Positions 53,854 through 63,047 of a stretch of 64,000 bases of DNA are shown here, piece by piece. The stretch spans positions 682,001-746,000 of the forward strand of contig JAJNNC010000002.1 in the NCBI GenBank assembly GCA_021730635.1, in the 5' to 3' direction. A model generated the notes under the pieces. It worked only from the letters and a program-made list of their open reading frames with translations, was not told the origin of the DNA and made no database searches. The stretch is from Catalimonadaceae bacterium JC749 (GTDB lineage: Bacteria > Bacteroidota > Bacteroidia > Cytophagales > Cyclobacteriaceae). The number at the start of each line of letters is the position of its first letter. Within the stretch, counting starts at the first letter, position 1. The position numbers were made by a program, and so were the translations under genes.

Positions 53854-55296
53854 ATGAAAGAAAGAATAAAAAAGCTATTACAACAACCGGCTCCTCATCC
53901 AACGAAAAATACTACAGACCATACCGCTAAAAATTCCCGGAGAGACTTTATGCAAAAGGCTACCCTCGGCGGGTTATCCCTGGGGGCCTTTATGAACAGC
54001 TCTGTGGAGGAAACCTTGGCGTTTACAACCCAGCGGGTAAATCGTTATTCGGCACCCACCGATCTGAAGATCACCGATATGCGCATTGCCCAGGTAGGCA
54101 ATGTTCCTCTGCTTCGTATTGATACCAATCAGGGTATCTACGGATTAGGCGATGTCCGTGATGGTGCCGACAAGCGCTACGCCTTGTTTCTGAAAAGCCG
54201 TTTGTTAGGAGAGAATCCCTGTAACGTGGAGATGCTTTTCAAGAAAGTAAAGCAGTTCGGCGGGCACGGTCGGCAAGGAGGTGGCGTCTCCGGGGTAGAA
54301 ATGGCCTTGTGGGATCTGGCGGGCAAAGCCCATGGCGTGCCGGTCTACCAGATGATGGGCGGAAAATACAGGGATCAGGTACGGATTTATGTAGATACAC
54401 CCACCGTGAAGGATCCTGACCAGTTTGCCCAGCGCATGAAGGGGAGGGTGGACAAGGGTTTTACCATCCTGAAAATGGATGTAGGTATAGGCCTGATCAA
54501 AGATATACCGGGTACTTTAACCAATACAGCACCCTGGGGAGAAATGCGAGGCTGGACCGATCGTGAGGTTACCAGTTATGCTCAAACGATGCATCCCTTC
54601 ACCCGGGTTCAGATTACCGACAAAGGCATAGAATTGCTGGCTGAGTATGTCGCCAAAACCAGAGAACATATAGGATACGATATTCCTTTGGGGATTGATC
54701 ACTTCGGCCATATGGGGCTCAACAGCATGATTCGCCTGGGAGAAGCCCTGGAAACCTACAACCTGTGCTGGCTGGAAGATATGATCCCCTGGCAGTACCA
54801 TGAAAACTGGAAAACTATTTCTGACCGGCTGGATACCCCTACCATGACCGGTGAAGATATTTACCTCAAAGACAATTTTAAGGCGCTGATAGAAAACCGG
54901 GCCGTAGATATAGTTCATCCTGATCCGGGCAGCGCCGGCGGTTTGCTGGAAACTAAAAAAATCGGTGACTTCGCAGAAGAGTATGGCATCGCTATGGCTG
55001 TCCACCACGCGGCTTCTCCTATCTCCTTTTTAGGTACCGTACACGCTATTGCCGCCACGCAAAACTTTATTGCCCTGGAACACCACTCTGTAGACAATGA
55101 ATGGTGGGAAGACCTCATCACTGGCATAGAGAAACCTTTTGTCAAAGATGGGTATGTCAAAGTGCCTGAAAAACCAGGTATAGGGATAGAGTTGAATGAG
55201 GAGGCGGTCAAAGAACATCTGGCCAAAGGAGAGAAATATTTCGCGCCTACTCCAGAGTGGGATGAACTCCGATCCTGGGATCGTATCTGGAGCTAA
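53854..55296 (+). CDS. Twin-arginine enolase-superfamily (MR/MLE) protein, tandem paralogue 1
   Basis: 480 residues. A polar leader of ~28 residues precedes the twin-arginine motif SRRDFMQKATLGGLSLGAF. The barrel carries the superfamily ligands: LKMDVG (Lys and Asp), D282 with H283 and H286 (DHFGH), E308 (WLED), E334 (GED) and H384/H385 (VHHAA). Compared with the 427-residue MR/MLE protein upstream there is a long insertion between LKMDVG and ITDKG. It probably dehydrates or epimerises an acidic sugar in the periplasm. The three tandem copies are clearly duplicates. Confidence 0.86.
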   Translation: MKERIKKLLQQPAPHPTKNTTDHTAKNSRRDFMQKATLGGLSLGAFMNSSVEETLAFTTQRVNRYSAPTDLKITDMRIAQVGNVPLLRIDTNQGIYGLGDVRDGADKRYALFLKSRLLGENPCNVEMLFKKVKQFGGHGRQGGGVSGVEMALWDLAGKAHGVPVYQMMGGKYRDQVRIYVDTPTVKDPDQFAQRMKGRVDKGFTILKMDVGIGLIKDIPGTLTNTAPWGEMRGWTDREVTSYAQTMHPFTRVQITDKGIELLAEYVAKTREHIGYDIPLGIDHFGHMGLNSMIRLGEALETYNLCWLEDMIPWQYHENWKTISDRLDTPTMTGEDIYLKDNFKALIENRAVDIVHPDPGSAGGLLETKKIGDFAEEYGIAMAVHHAASPISFLGTVHAIAATQNFIALEHHSVDNEWWEDLITGIEKPFVKDGYVKVPEKPGIGIELNEEAVKEHLAKGEKYFAPTPEWDELRSWDRIWS

Positions 55297-55326
55297 TCAT
55301 GTTTTCACAACCTAAATAAATGTCTG

Positions 55327-56766
55327 ATGAACAAGAACCTCAAAGACTTATTCAAACTACCTCAAAAATCCTCAGGTACTGAGGCTAAAGTCAATGATAG
55401 AAGATCCTTCTTACAAAAGGCCAGCCTGGGTGGCTTGTCCTTGGGAGCATTCATTAATAGTCCTATTGAAGAGACTTTAGAGTACACCACCCAAAAAGTT
55501 AACAGGTTTTCTGCACCTACCGATCTGAAAATTACAGATATGCGCATCGCGGAAATCAGCGAGGTGGTATTTCGTACACCGATCGTTCGCATCTATACCA
55601 ATCAGGGTATTGTGGGGCATGGTGATGTGAGAGATGGCGCTGCCAAGGAATACGCCCTATTTCTGAAAAGCCGGCTGTTAGGAGAAAACCCCTGCAATGT
55701 GGAGCGCCTGTTTAAAAAAATCAGACAGTTTGGTCACCACGGCCGTCAGGGCGGTGGCGTCTCCGGGGTGGAAATGGCCTTGTGGGACCTGGCCGGTAAA
55801 GCGTATAATGTGCCTGTTTATCAGCTGCTGGGTGGAAAATATCGTGATAGAGTCCGGGTCTATTGCGATACTACGACTTCACCCGATCCTACCGAATATG
55901 CCAAACGGATGCAGGAAAGAGTAGATATGGGTTATACTGCTTTAAAAATGGATATCGGTATCAACCTGATCAAAGACATTCCCGGTGCCCTCATCAATGC
56001 TCCTGAAGGTGATTTGAATCCCTATCAATATGAGTACACAAAGTATAACATGACGCAACACCCCTTTACCAACGTGCAGATAACGGACAAGGGGATCGAC
56101 AAGCTTATGGAATTTCTGGATGTGATGCGTTCTCAGATTGGCTATGAAATTCCGATGGGTACTGACCACTGGGGCCATTTTAGTGTGAATGAAGCTATCA
56201 AAATAGCCCGTGCCGCTGAGCCTTACAACCTGGCCTACATTGAAGATATTATTCCCTGGCATTATATAGACCAGTGGCGTGAGATTACCGATTCTTCCAC
56301 CACGCCTACCCAAACCGGAGAAGATATTTATACCTTGGAAGGTGGTTTCAAAGAGTTGATCGACAAACGGGCCGTCGACATTGTACACCCGGACCCCAAC
56401 ACGGCTGGCGGTATCCTTGAAACCAAAAGAATAGGAGATTATGCTTCCTTGCATGGCATAGGGTTCATGCATCACCATGCAGCTGGTCCTGTTTCATTCC
56501 TGGGATGCGTACACAGTGCTGCTGCCACAGAAAATTTTAAATGGCTGGAACACCATGCGGTTGACAAACCTAAATGGGAAGATCTGGTCACAGGCATCGA
56601 GAAGCCGATTGTACAAAATGGCTATGTTAAAGTGCCCGAAAAACCAGGCATTGGTGTGGAGTTAAACGAAGAGGTGGTGAAAGAATTCCTGATCAAAGGA
56701 GAAAAACTATTTGCACCTACTCCAGAATGGAATGAAATCCGTGCCAATGATAGATTATGGAGTTAA
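55327..56766 (+). CDS. Twin-arginine enolase-superfamily (MR/MLE) protein, tandem paralogue 2
   Basis: 479 residues, starting 30 bases after paralogue 1. Twin-arginine motif DRRSFLQKASLGGLSLGAF. Active-site equivalents: D280, H281 and H284 (DHWGH), E306 (YIED), E332 (GED), and H382-H384 (MHHHAA). The C-terminal part IEKPIVQNGYVKVPEKPGIG is nearly the same as paralogue 1. It shares the insertion after LKMDIG. Function should be close to that of its neighbours, with a different substrate or stereochemistry as the reason for keeping several copies. Confidence 0.86.
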   Translation: MNKNLKDLFKLPQKSSGTEAKVNDRRSFLQKASLGGLSLGAFINSPIEETLEYTTQKVNRFSAPTDLKITDMRIAEISEVVFRTPIVRIYTNQGIVGHGDVRDGAAKEYALFLKSRLLGENPCNVERLFKKIRQFGHHGRQGGGVSGVEMALWDLAGKAYNVPVYQLLGGKYRDRVRVYCDTTTSPDPTEYAKRMQERVDMGYTALKMDIGINLIKDIPGALINAPEGDLNPYQYEYTKYNMTQHPFTNVQITDKGIDKLMEFLDVMRSQIGYEIPMGTDHWGHFSVNEAIKIARAAEPYNLAYIEDIIPWHYIDQWREITDSSTTPTQTGEDIYTLEGGFKELIDKRAVDIVHPDPNTAGGILETKRIGDYASLHGIGFMHHHAAGPVSFLGCVHSAAATENFKWLEHHAVDKPKWEDLVTGIEKPIVQNGYVKVPEKPGIGVELNEEVVKEFLIKGEKLFAPTPEWNEIRANDRLWS

Positions 56767-56787
56767 TACCTTAAGATAATAAATAAT

Positions 56788-58221
56788 ATGACAATGAATA
56801 AGTATCTACAAAACCTGCTAAAAGTACCTGGTACCCAACAAACCAAGTCTAACAACCGCCGCGAATTTTTACAGAAAGCCAGTTTGGGTGGTTTGGCTTT
56901 GGGAAGCTTCATGCACAGCCCTATCGAGGAAACCTTAGAATATAGCACACAGAAGGTAAACAAATATTCGGCTCCTTCTGATCTGAAGATTACCGACTTA
57001 CGCATTGCTGAGGTGACGGGTGCTCCCATGCGTTGCCCTATCATACGTATTGATACGAACCAGGGAATCTATGGTCTGGGGGAAGTCAGAGACGGTGCCA
57101 GCCCTAAATATGCCCTTATGCTGAAGAGCCGGCTGTTAGGAGAAAACCCCTGCAATGTGGACCGTATCTTTAAAAAAATCAAGCAGTTTGGAGGCCATTC
57201 CCGGCAGGCTGGCGGTGTTTGTGGCGTAGAAATGGCCTTGTGGGACCTGACGGGTAAAGCCTATAATGTCCCGGCCTATCAGTTGGTAGGTGGCAAATTC
57301 CGGGATACCGTGCGGCTGTATTGCGATACCGCGGGTTCTGACGACCCTGCCGAGTATGCCCGGCGGATGAAAGAAAGAGTAGACCAGGGATTCACTTTCT
57401 TAAAGATGGACTTCGGTATCCAGATGTTGAAAGATGAAAAAAATGTGGTCATCAACAAAAATATGTATGACATCGGCCGGCAGTGGGGCGCAGAATATGG
57501 AAGCTATGCCACGACCGCCCATCCTTTCACCGCCATACAAATCACAGATGAAGGATTAGAGAAGATGGTGGACTACGTCAAACAGGTAAGAGATATTGTG
57601 GGCTATGAGGTGCCCTTGGCTGCCGACCATTTTGGGCATTTTGACACCAACGAATGTATTCGTTTAGGGAATGCGCTGGAACCCTATCGTCTGGCTTATC
57701 TGGAGGATTTGGTACCGTGGCAGTATACTGAAAAGTGGAAGGAAATTACCAATTCCATTAACACACCTACACTCACCGGAGAAGATATTTATCTGAAAGA
57801 AGAATTTATCAAGCTGATTGATGCCCGTGCCATCGATATGATCCATCCGGATCTGGCTTCGTCTGGTGGTATTCTAGAAACCAAGAAGATAGGTGATTAT
57901 GCGGAAGAACATGGCATTCCGATGATGATGCATTTTGCCGGTACCCCTGTATCGTTCATGGCCAATGTGCATTGTGCCGCTGCTACGCAAAACTTTATTG
58001 CCCTGGAGCATCATTCCGTAGATATTCCCTGGTGGGAAGACCTGGTCACTAAAGATCAGCCGCTGGTCAAAGATGGTTTTGCCATCGTTCCGGACAAGCC
58101 GGGTTTAGGCATAGACCTTAATGAGGAAGTGATCAAAGAACATTTGGTAGAAGGCACAAAGTATTTTGCTCCTACTGAGGAGTGGAATACGGATCGCTCG
58201 GCAGACAGGCAATGGAGCTAA
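56788..58221 (+). CDS. Twin-arginine enolase-superfamily (MR/MLE) protein, tandem paralogue 3
   Basis: 477 residues, 21 bases after paralogue 2. Twin-arginine motif NRREFLQKASLGGLALGSF. D280, H281 and H284 (DHFGH), E306 (YLED) and E332 (GED) are kept. At the end of the barrel it has M-H382-F-A-G (MMHFAGTP) where paralogues 1 and 2 have HHAA, so the second histidine is lost. The middle insertion also differs. It is the most divergent of the three and closes the run of enzymes before an intrinsic terminator. Confidence 0.86.
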   Translation: MTMNKYLQNLLKVPGTQQTKSNNRREFLQKASLGGLALGSFMHSPIEETLEYSTQKVNKYSAPSDLKITDLRIAEVTGAPMRCPIIRIDTNQGIYGLGEVRDGASPKYALMLKSRLLGENPCNVDRIFKKIKQFGGHSRQAGGVCGVEMALWDLTGKAYNVPAYQLVGGKFRDTVRLYCDTAGSDDPAEYARRMKERVDQGFTFLKMDFGIQMLKDEKNVVINKNMYDIGRQWGAEYGSYATTAHPFTAIQITDEGLEKMVDYVKQVRDIVGYEVPLAADHFGHFDTNECIRLGNALEPYRLAYLEDLVPWQYTEKWKEITNSINTPTLTGEDIYLKEEFIKLIDARAIDMIHPDLASSGGILETKKIGDYAEEHGIPMMMHFAGTPVSFMANVHCAAATQNFIALEHHSVDIPWWEDLVTKDQPLVKDGFAIVPDKPGLGIDLNEEVIKEHLVEGTKYFAPTEEWNTDRSADRQWS

Positions 58222-58289
58222 TGGTTAGTAAACCATACAAGCCTGCCTTTACTTTGATACGAAAAGGCGATAGTACCTAAAATGATTGT

Positions 58290-58327
58290 AAAAACTGCTG
58301 GTGCTTTGCCGCATGAGCAGTTTTTTT
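58290..58327 (+). terminator. Intrinsic terminator after the MR/MLE gene cluster
   Basis: Ten-base arms AAAAACTGCT and AGCAGTTTTT enclose a 16-base loop, with further T residues behind. It separates the transcript of the MR/MLE genes from the BASS transporter and epimerase genes. Confidence 0.85.
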
Positions 58328-58364
58328 GTTTAACTAAATATTTCACAGAGAGAATGTTTTGCGT

Positions 58365-59510
58365 ATGAAGAATAAAAAATTGTACCAAGCCATGCTGGGC
58401 CTGGCTGCTGTCTGTGCCTTGGTAGCGCTTATTCTATTGATTACCGGAAATGGCGAAAATTCAGGGCTATGGCTGACAGGTTTTTTTCTGTTTCTGGCCA
58501 TAGGCTTCAGAGGATATGAACATCTCAAAGGGTTTTCTTTTACAGTGATCATTTTTGCTTCTGTCACTGTCGCCATGTTTTATCCTTCCTATTTTCAGGA
58601 GGTCAATGGCTATGATCTGAAAAACCTTTTTGTACCCCTCTTACAGATCATTATGTTTGGTATGGGAACAGCCATGAGCCTGAAGGATTTTGCCGGGGTT
58701 GTCAAAATGCCCAAAGGGGTTTTGATCGGTACTTTGTGTCAGTTTACCATTATGCCTTTTGTAGGATATGGTATTGCCAATCTCCTGGGGGTAGATCCGG
58801 AAATTGCCGCGGGCATTATTCTCATTGGCTCAGCACCCAGCGGACTGGCTTCAAATGTGATGTCTTATCTGGCCAAAGCCAATCTGGCTCTTTCCGTAAC
58901 CCTGACTGCTTTTGCTACCCTGTTAGCTCCATTCGTAACGCCTTTCATGATGGGATGGTTAGGCGGAGAGTTTGTAGAAGTAGATGTGCTGGGCATGATG
59001 TGGAGTATGATACAGATTGTCGTGATTCCTGTCGTAGCTGGCTTGCTGTTTAATTACTTTGCCCATGGCAAATTCAAATGGCTGGACAATGCCATGCCCA
59101 TTGTGTCTATGTTTGGTATTGCCTATATTATTACGATCATTACCGCAGCCGGTCGGGATCAGCTGTTGAATGTTGGTGCCGTACTGATTTTAGCAGGTAT
59201 TTTTCACAACGTTTCCGGGTATTTTCTGGGATACTGGGGCGCACGCCTGTTCAGGATGCCTGAAAGAGATTGCCGTACGGTAGCCTTAGAGGTAGGCATG
59301 CAGAACGGTGGGCTAGCCTCCACGTTGGCTAACGAAATGGGAAAAGTGGCGACCGTAGGTTTAGCCCCGGCCATCTTTGGTCCTGTCATGAATATTACCG
59401 GTTCAGTATTGGCTTCCTACTGGCGGGGCAAAGCCCTACCGGATGACAAACAGAGCCGGGACAAAGAAAAAGAGAAAACCAAAATGGAACATGATAAAGC
59501 GCATACCTAA
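58365..59510 (+). CDS. Bile acid:sodium symporter (BASS) family transporter
   Basis: The ATG at 58365 gives 381 residues. It begins with two extra helices (about 8-48, LGLAAVCALVALILLIT), then the BASS core with GMGTAMSLKDFAGVVKMPKG, GSAPSGLASNVMSYLAKANL, and the EVGMQNGGLAST motif, which contains the conserved Gln-Asn of the Na+ site region. Homologues carry bile acids, pyruvate (plant BASS2) or pantothenate precursors with Na+. Given the neighbouring enzymes, import of a 2-oxo acid such as pyruvate is plausible, but that is inference. The C-terminal tail is charged and overlaps the start of the next gene. Confidence 0.88.
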   Translation: MKNKKLYQAMLGLAAVCALVALILLITGNGENSGLWLTGFFLFLAIGFRGYEHLKGFSFTVIIFASVTVAMFYPSYFQEVNGYDLKNLFVPLLQIIMFGMGTAMSLKDFAGVVKMPKGVLIGTLCQFTIMPFVGYGIANLLGVDPEIAAGIILIGSAPSGLASNVMSYLAKANLALSVTLTAFATLLAPFVTPFMMGWLGGEFVEVDVLGMMWSMIQIVVIPVVAGLLFNYFAHGKFKWLDNAMPIVSMFGIAYIITIITAAGRDQLLNVGAVLILAGIFHNVSGYFLGYWGARLFRMPERDCRTVALEVGMQNGGLASTLANEMGKVATVGLAPAIFGPVMNITGSVLASYWRGKALPDDKQSRDKEKEKTKMEHDKAHT

Positions 59511-60891
59511 TTTTCTCTTCTGTTGTGTCATCATAGCGGTTGTTATCCTTGGCCCTCCGGCAGAGGCGCAGCAAAACAGCCGGTCTTTTCCCACGCAGTC
59601 CCTCAAAGAAGAGGTAAGCAAGGCTTTAACCACCCAACTGCTTCATTGTTGGTACCCCAGAGCCATTGACCGGGAACAGGGAGGGTTTCTTAGCAGCTTT
59701 CAATACGACTGGTCACAGGCAGAGAACCAAAACAAAATGATCGTAACCCAGGCTCGGCATGTCTGGACGACTGCCAAAGCCGCAGCCTTCTTTCCGGAAG
59801 ATACCATGTACCGGCAAGCAGCGGCCCATGGATTTCAGTTCTTACAAGAAAAGATGTGGGATCATGCCTATGGCGGTTTTTTCAATCTGGTGAACCGTCA
59901 GGGCGAGCCTTTAACAGGTCAGGGCTATGATCGGTATAAAAGAGTGTATGGGAATGCGTTTGGCATTTATGCTTTAGCGGCTTATTATGCCTTATCGCAG
60001 GATGAAAAAGCCCTGGATCTGGCCAAAGAAGCTTTTTTATGGTTAGATCGCCACGCCCACGATGCCTTGTATGGCGGGTACTTTTCTTCCCTGACCCGGG
60101 AAGGACAGGTCATTCTGGACGACGCTGATCAGGATATTTTTCAAAATATTCAGCTCCTGTATAAAGAACAAAATACCAGCATCCATTTGCTGGAAGCTTT
60201 TACGGAATTGTACCGTGTATGGCCCGATTCCCTGTTGGAAAAACGATTACAGGAACTGCTCCAGATCATACGGGATAAAATAGCGACCGAACCCGGCTAT
60301 CTGCAATTGTATTCCTACCGTGACTGGCAGCCTGTGTCTCTCCGGGATTCTGCGGAAGCGGTTCGTCAGGCGCATGATCATATAGACTATGTTTCTTTCG
60401 GTCATGATATTGAAACGGCTTTCCTGATGCTGGAGGCTTCTGAAGCCTTGGGAAAATTTGAGTGGGATCAAACCATGAAAAAGGCGAAAATGATGGTGGA
60501 TCATACCATCGCCAACGGATTTGACCCGGAGCGAAGCGGGATCTATGATGGCGGGTATTATTATAAAGGGAAAAAAGATATTACCATCACCGATAAGCAT
60601 AAAAACTGGTGGTCGCAGTCTGAAGGGTTGAATGCTTTGCTTTTATTTTCCAGGCTTTATCCGAAGCAGTCACAATACCAGCAGGAATTCCTGAAGCTAT
60701 GGAATTACACCAAACAATATATTATTGATCAGGAACATGGTGGATGGTATCCCAATGGGATCGATACAGATCCGGAAGCGAAAAAAGCCATGAAAGGGCA
60801 TATCTGGAAGAGTGCTTATCACAATGGAAGAGCACTGATGAATATCAGCCATATGCTGGAAGGAAAGGATATTCTATCGGGTCATCCCTGA
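59491..60891 (+). CDS. Secreted AGE-family (cellobiose 2-epimerase-like) sugar epimerase
   Basis: The ATG at 59491 lies 20 bases inside the BASS gene, so translation is likely coupled; the frame is open further upstream but without signal-peptide logic. The 466-residue protein has a signal peptide (NFLFCCVIIAVVILGPPAEA, cleavage near QQN) and the (alpha/alpha)6-barrel of the N-acylglucosamine 2-epimerase family. SFGHDIETAF and WKSAYHNGRALM are the catalytic-histidine segments of cellobiose/mannobiose 2-epimerases. It probably epimerises a reducing-end sugar in the periplasm. Confidence 0.88.
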   Translation: MIKRIPNFLFCCVIIAVVILGPPAEAQQNSRSFPTQSLKEEVSKALTTQLLHCWYPRAIDREQGGFLSSFQYDWSQAENQNKMIVTQARHVWTTAKAAAFFPEDTMYRQAAAHGFQFLQEKMWDHAYGGFFNLVNRQGEPLTGQGYDRYKRVYGNAFGIYALAAYYALSQDEKALDLAKEAFLWLDRHAHDALYGGYFSSLTREGQVILDDADQDIFQNIQLLYKEQNTSIHLLEAFTELYRVWPDSLLEKRLQELLQIIRDKIATEPGYLQLYSYRDWQPVSLRDSAEAVRQAHDHIDYVSFGHDIETAFLMLEASEALGKFEWDQTMKKAKMMVDHTIANGFDPERSGIYDGGYYYKGKKDITITDKHKNWWSQSEGLNALLLFSRLYPKQSQYQQEFLKLWNYTKQYIIDQEHGGWYPNGIDTDPEAKKAMKGHIWKSAYHNGRALMNISHMLEGKDILSGHP

Positions 60892-61016
60892 ACAGAATCA
60901 TGTAAATTTTTAAAACAATTGCATAGGGAACCATAGTTATAGAGCATGTTCACTGCTGAATTTTTTTATGGTGGTTCAGTAGGCCATAAAGATCATCAGC
61001 GCAGCCCGAAACAACT

Positions 61017-61502
61017 ATGGACGATACATTAGCTACTTATTTACAGGACCATCTGGCAGGATCAAAAGTTGCAGTTGAGTTGTTAGAAGCTCTGCAAGAC
61101 CAGTATGCCAACGAACCTACGGGCCAGTTTGTGACCGAACTGCTCGCCGAAATACAGGAGGACCGGACGGTCTTGAAGCAGTTAGTAAAACGGTTGGGAG
61201 AAGAGCCCAGCCCGCTGAAAGAGGCTACAGGCTGGCTGGGAGAGAAAATGAGCCGTTTTAAATTTAAACGTCGAGTGGGCAGCGATTTTGGCACTTTTGA
61301 AGCATTAGAATTCCTGTCGCTGGGTATTACGGGCAAGCGGGCACTCTGGCGGATGCTGGCCGAGATTGCCCCGATGGATGCACGGGTACAGGGGCCGGAT
61401 TATGAGCAACTCACCAGTCGTGCGCAGGCGCAGTATGACCGTGTGGAAGAGCGCCGCTTAGAAATCGGACGAATGGTCTTGCCTCCTGCCGTAACAGAAT
61501 AA
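61017..61502 (+). CDS. Hypothetical four-helix (ferritin-like?) protein
   Basis: 161 residues, all predicted helical with no signal peptide or membrane helix. The first part (TYLQDHLAGSKVAVELLEAL, EIQEDRTVLKQLVKRLGEE) has acidic and His residues spaced as in ferritin-like bundles, but I cannot identify a full di-iron motif. It starts 125 bases after the epimerase and is probably a separate unit. Family not recognised. Confidence 0.65.
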   Translation: MDDTLATYLQDHLAGSKVAVELLEALQDQYANEPTGQFVTELLAEIQEDRTVLKQLVKRLGEEPSPLKEATGWLGEKMSRFKFKRRVGSDFGTFEALEFLSLGITGKRALWRMLAEIAPMDARVQGPDYEQLTSRAQAQYDRVEERRLEIGRMVLPPAVTE

Positions 61503-61547
61503 CAACAATGGTTTGTCTGATCGGTTCGCCAGATTCTTCTGAAAGCA

Positions 61548-62780
61548 TCAGGACAACACAGAAGCTTCTTTTTCCGAAGCCCTTTGCCTGAATTTTTGAA
61601 GAACCGGGCTATGACCTATCAGAAAAATACCCAAACCTATCCAGGCACACAATGCCATGACACTCACCATTGGCAGGGTAGTATTATTGTGTAAAACACT
61701 GACAACAGCAGAAGCCAGCCCCCCCATCGCCATCCGGAAACAGCCCAATAAAGCTGAAGCACTACCGGCATGTCTGGTAAAAGGTGCCAGCGAAAGGGCC
61801 GATGCATTGGGGTTGGTGATCCCTTGTCCGGTCAAGAACAGGAACAGCATGGCGATCAGGCTGTATTTTCCATACCAGCCATACCAGCTTCCTATGACCA
61901 ACAGTACCCCCAGGGCTGTCTGATAATATAAGGTAAAACGAATAAGCTGTGCGCTGCTGAATTTATTCAACAAAATATGATTGAGCTGTGTCGTTCCTAT
62001 CATGGCAAATGCCAGTAGCGCGAAGATCCATCCATACTCCTTTTCACTCACCTGGTAGAGGTTGATGAATACATCGGAAGACCCCGCAATGTAGGCAAAA
62101 GGAGCCGCTGTGGCGATCCCGCCGGCCAGAGTAAAAAGCAAAAACTGCGGTTGCTTGAGCACCTGCAAATAATTATGGATCACCGACCTGGGTTTTAATG
62201 ACAAAGAGGTATCTGCCAGCTGACCCTGGGGTAAGGTGAAATAGACACCCACCATGATCAGCGCTGTGATCACTGCCAGCAGGATAAAAACGGAATGCCA
62301 GCCGAAGGCTGCAATCATATAACCACCCAGGGTAGGTGCTATCATCGGAGAAACAGCGATGACCAGGGTGAGGAGCGAAAAAGCCTGTGCCGTTTTGTTA
62401 AGTGGAAAAAGATCCCTTACCAAGGCTTGCGCGGCTACCATACCGGCACACCCTCCTATGGCTTGTATGAACCGCATCATAATCAGACCATCCACCGAAT
62501 TTGTCAAGGCACAGCCTAAGGAAGCCAGAAGATATACCACCAAGCCTGCGTAAAGCGGTATCTTTCTGCCAAACCGATCTAACAAAGGACCATACAGCAA
62601 CTGACCCACCGCAATACCGATCAGATAGCTGGTCAGAGAAAGCTGAATTTGGTCGATGGTAGTCCCTAAATCCTGCGCAATAGCGGGAAAGCCAGGTAGG
62701 TACATGTCAATAGAAAAAGGGCTGATGGTACAAAGAGCCCCTAAAACCAAGACAATCACAAAGTATTGTTTTCGTGTCAT
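61548..62780 (-). CDS. Bcr/CflA-family MFS drug efflux transporter
   Basis: 410 residues with 12 predicted helices. The N-terminal motif SPFSIDMYLPGFPAIAQDLG is the hallmark of the Bcr/CflA (bicyclomycin resistance) group, and the MFS loop GQLLYGPLLDRFGRKIPLYA follows. VRDLFPLNKTAQAFS and SPMIAPTLGGYM are also typical. It exports small drug-like molecules using the proton gradient. It is convergent with the helical protein gene and has no regulator next to it. Confidence 0.93.
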   Translation of the reverse strand: MTRKQYFVIVLVLGALCTISPFSIDMYLPGFPAIAQDLGTTIDQIQLSLTSYLIGIAVGQLLYGPLLDRFGRKIPLYAGLVVYLLASLGCALTNSVDGLIMMRFIQAIGGCAGMVAAQALVRDLFPLNKTAQAFSLLTLVIAVSPMIAPTLGGYMIAAFGWHSVFILLAVITALIMVGVYFTLPQGQLADTSLSLKPRSVIHNYLQVLKQPQFLLFTLAGGIATAAPFAYIAGSSDVFINLYQVSEKEYGWIFALLAFAMIGTTQLNHILLNKFSSAQLIRFTLYYQTALGVLLVIGSWYGWYGKYSLIAMLFLFLTGQGITNPNASALSLAPFTRHAGSASALLGCFRMAMGGLASAVVSVLHNNTTLPMVSVMALCAWIGLGIFLIGHSPVLQKFRQRASEKEASVLS

Positions 62781-63047
62781 AACCTATGCATGAAAAATAG
62801 CGCAAATGGTTATAGCCTTTTCTTCATTCGGTTTGGTACAGAATAATATTAGGCCATAGCAGAGGTAAACGGCCATGACAGGCATAGAGTTCCGCTAAAA
62901 GCAGGTTAATTTCACGATACGATAATTTAATGCTTTTATAAAGTATGGTCAGTGAAAGGGCGCTATTGGATTTGCGTAAAAAAGTAAGGAGAAAGGTAAA
63001 CAGACAGGGGAATGATGTTGGAATGATCAGTGAGGCAGCATCCTTAT

